Made by a program: the position numbers and the translations under genes
NCBI RefSeq assembly: GCF_000384155.1
Contig: NZ_KB913031.1
Location: 2,410,960 to 2,474,959 of the forward strand
Direction: 5' to 3'
DNA: 64,000 nucleotides
Origin: Methylophilus sp. 42
GTDB taxonomy: Bacteria; Pseudomonadota; Gammaproteobacteria; Burkholderiales; Methylophilaceae
Shown here: positions 63,777 to 64,000 of the stretch, piece by piece
Numbering within the stretch: the stretch's first letter is position 1
Layout of the letters: the number at the start of each line of letters is the position of its first letter
Notes under the pieces: generated by a model
What the model was told of the DNA's origin: nothing
Databases searched by the model: none
Seen by the model: only the letters and a program-made list of their open reading frames with translations

Positions 63777-64000
63777 ATGAGCACTTCTTTATATCAATTA
63801 TCCGTCCCGACCTTTATTAAGTTTCTCGGCAATCTGTCCCATATTCTGGACAAAGCCGCTGCGTTTGCCACAGAAAAAAAGATAGAACAAAGCGTGCTGC
63901 TGGAAACCCGCCTCTATCCCAATATGTTTACCTTTGGCCGCCAATTGCAGCGCGTGGCGGATCATGCCACCAGCTACTCCGCCAGACTGGCTGGCCTGCC
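63777..64000 (+). CDS. DUF1993 family protein (partial, runs off the window)
   Basis: First 74 residues visible. The sequence SLYQLSVPTFIKFLGNLSHI and SVLLETRLYPNMFTFGRQLQ is typical of DUF1993, a DinB-like helical family of unknown function. The ATG at 63777 lies behind TTTATGGTGATTAAAAA without a clear ribosome site. Confidence 0.85.
   Translation, partial: MSTSLYQLSVPTFIKFLGNLSHILDKAAAFATEKKIEQSVLLETRLYPNMFTFGRQLQRVADHATSYSARLAGL

Overview
The window looks like a chromosomal segment of a methylotrophic betaproteobacterium of the family Methylophilaceae, most like Methylophilus. The strongest evidence is a complete methylamine-dehydrogenase cluster in the order mauF-B-E-D-A-G-L-M-N (56.9-57.8 kb down to 50.7 kb, minus strand) with no amicyanin gene (mauC), an arrangement known from Methylophilus methylotrophus. 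The housekeeping genes (scpAB, ybeY, tpiA, ompR/envZ, cysG, miaB, phoH, pyrD, apaH, tatABC) are also of betaproteobacterial type.

Layout. 0-4.4 kb (minus): a molybdate uptake operon (a ModE-like regulator, modA, modB and a short modC) with a good ModE-type operator before modA, directly behind scpA-scpB, then ybeY. 4.4-10.3 kb: tpiA, an Ala/Glu/Pro-rich lipoprotein, the ribosomal oxygenase roxA, a lipoprotein, PhoR and a TIGR03790-type protein. 10.3-15.6 kb: an SDR enzyme, a FemAB/GNAT-like protein, an EF-hand protein and the OmpR/EnvZ pair. 15.6-22 kb: cysG, miaB-phoH, a block of inverted intergenic repeats, a glutathione transferase, pyrD and a 41-residue membrane protein. 22-28.3 kb: a 1289-residue FAD/Fe-S dehydrogenase fusion, then a TlpA-like thioredoxin, a HemJ-like protein and a membrane protein. 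27.8-32.3 kb: a TetR/SRPBCC divergent pair with two matching operators, a PfkB kinase, a glycine-zipper lipoprotein, and ornithine-lipid genes olsB-olsA behind a near-ideal PHO box. 32.3-38.9 kb: a chromate transporter, a TSUP permease, apaH, a cytochrome c5, a PEP-CTERM protein and a nucleotidyltransferase.

From 39 to 50 kb the window turns into an accessory region: tRNA-Arg(CCG), two diverged copies of a tRNA-Lys 3' end plus terminator that bracket a phzF gene, YccF and MOSC genes, an extended UmuD-like protein behind a tandem operator-like repeat, a LysR/PNPOx pair with an odd start codon, two DUF6232-like paralogues, and a GAF-PAS-PAS-GGDEF gene split by an in-frame TAA.

50.3-61.8 kb is the methylamine block: a small cytochrome c, the mau operon, a TorF-like outer-membrane protein, an AraC-type regulator and tatABC. 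The Tat genes fit the twin-arginine leader on the MauA precursor. The window closes with an ABC exporter and the start of a DUF1993 gene.

I found no CRISPR array, rRNA gene, intact insertion sequence or prophage. The most informative observations are regulatory (PHO box on olsBA, ModE box, paired TetR operators, tandem repeat at the UmuD-like gene) and evolutionary (tRNA-Lys remnants around phzF, the split GGDEF gene, and the three-copy intergenic repeat).
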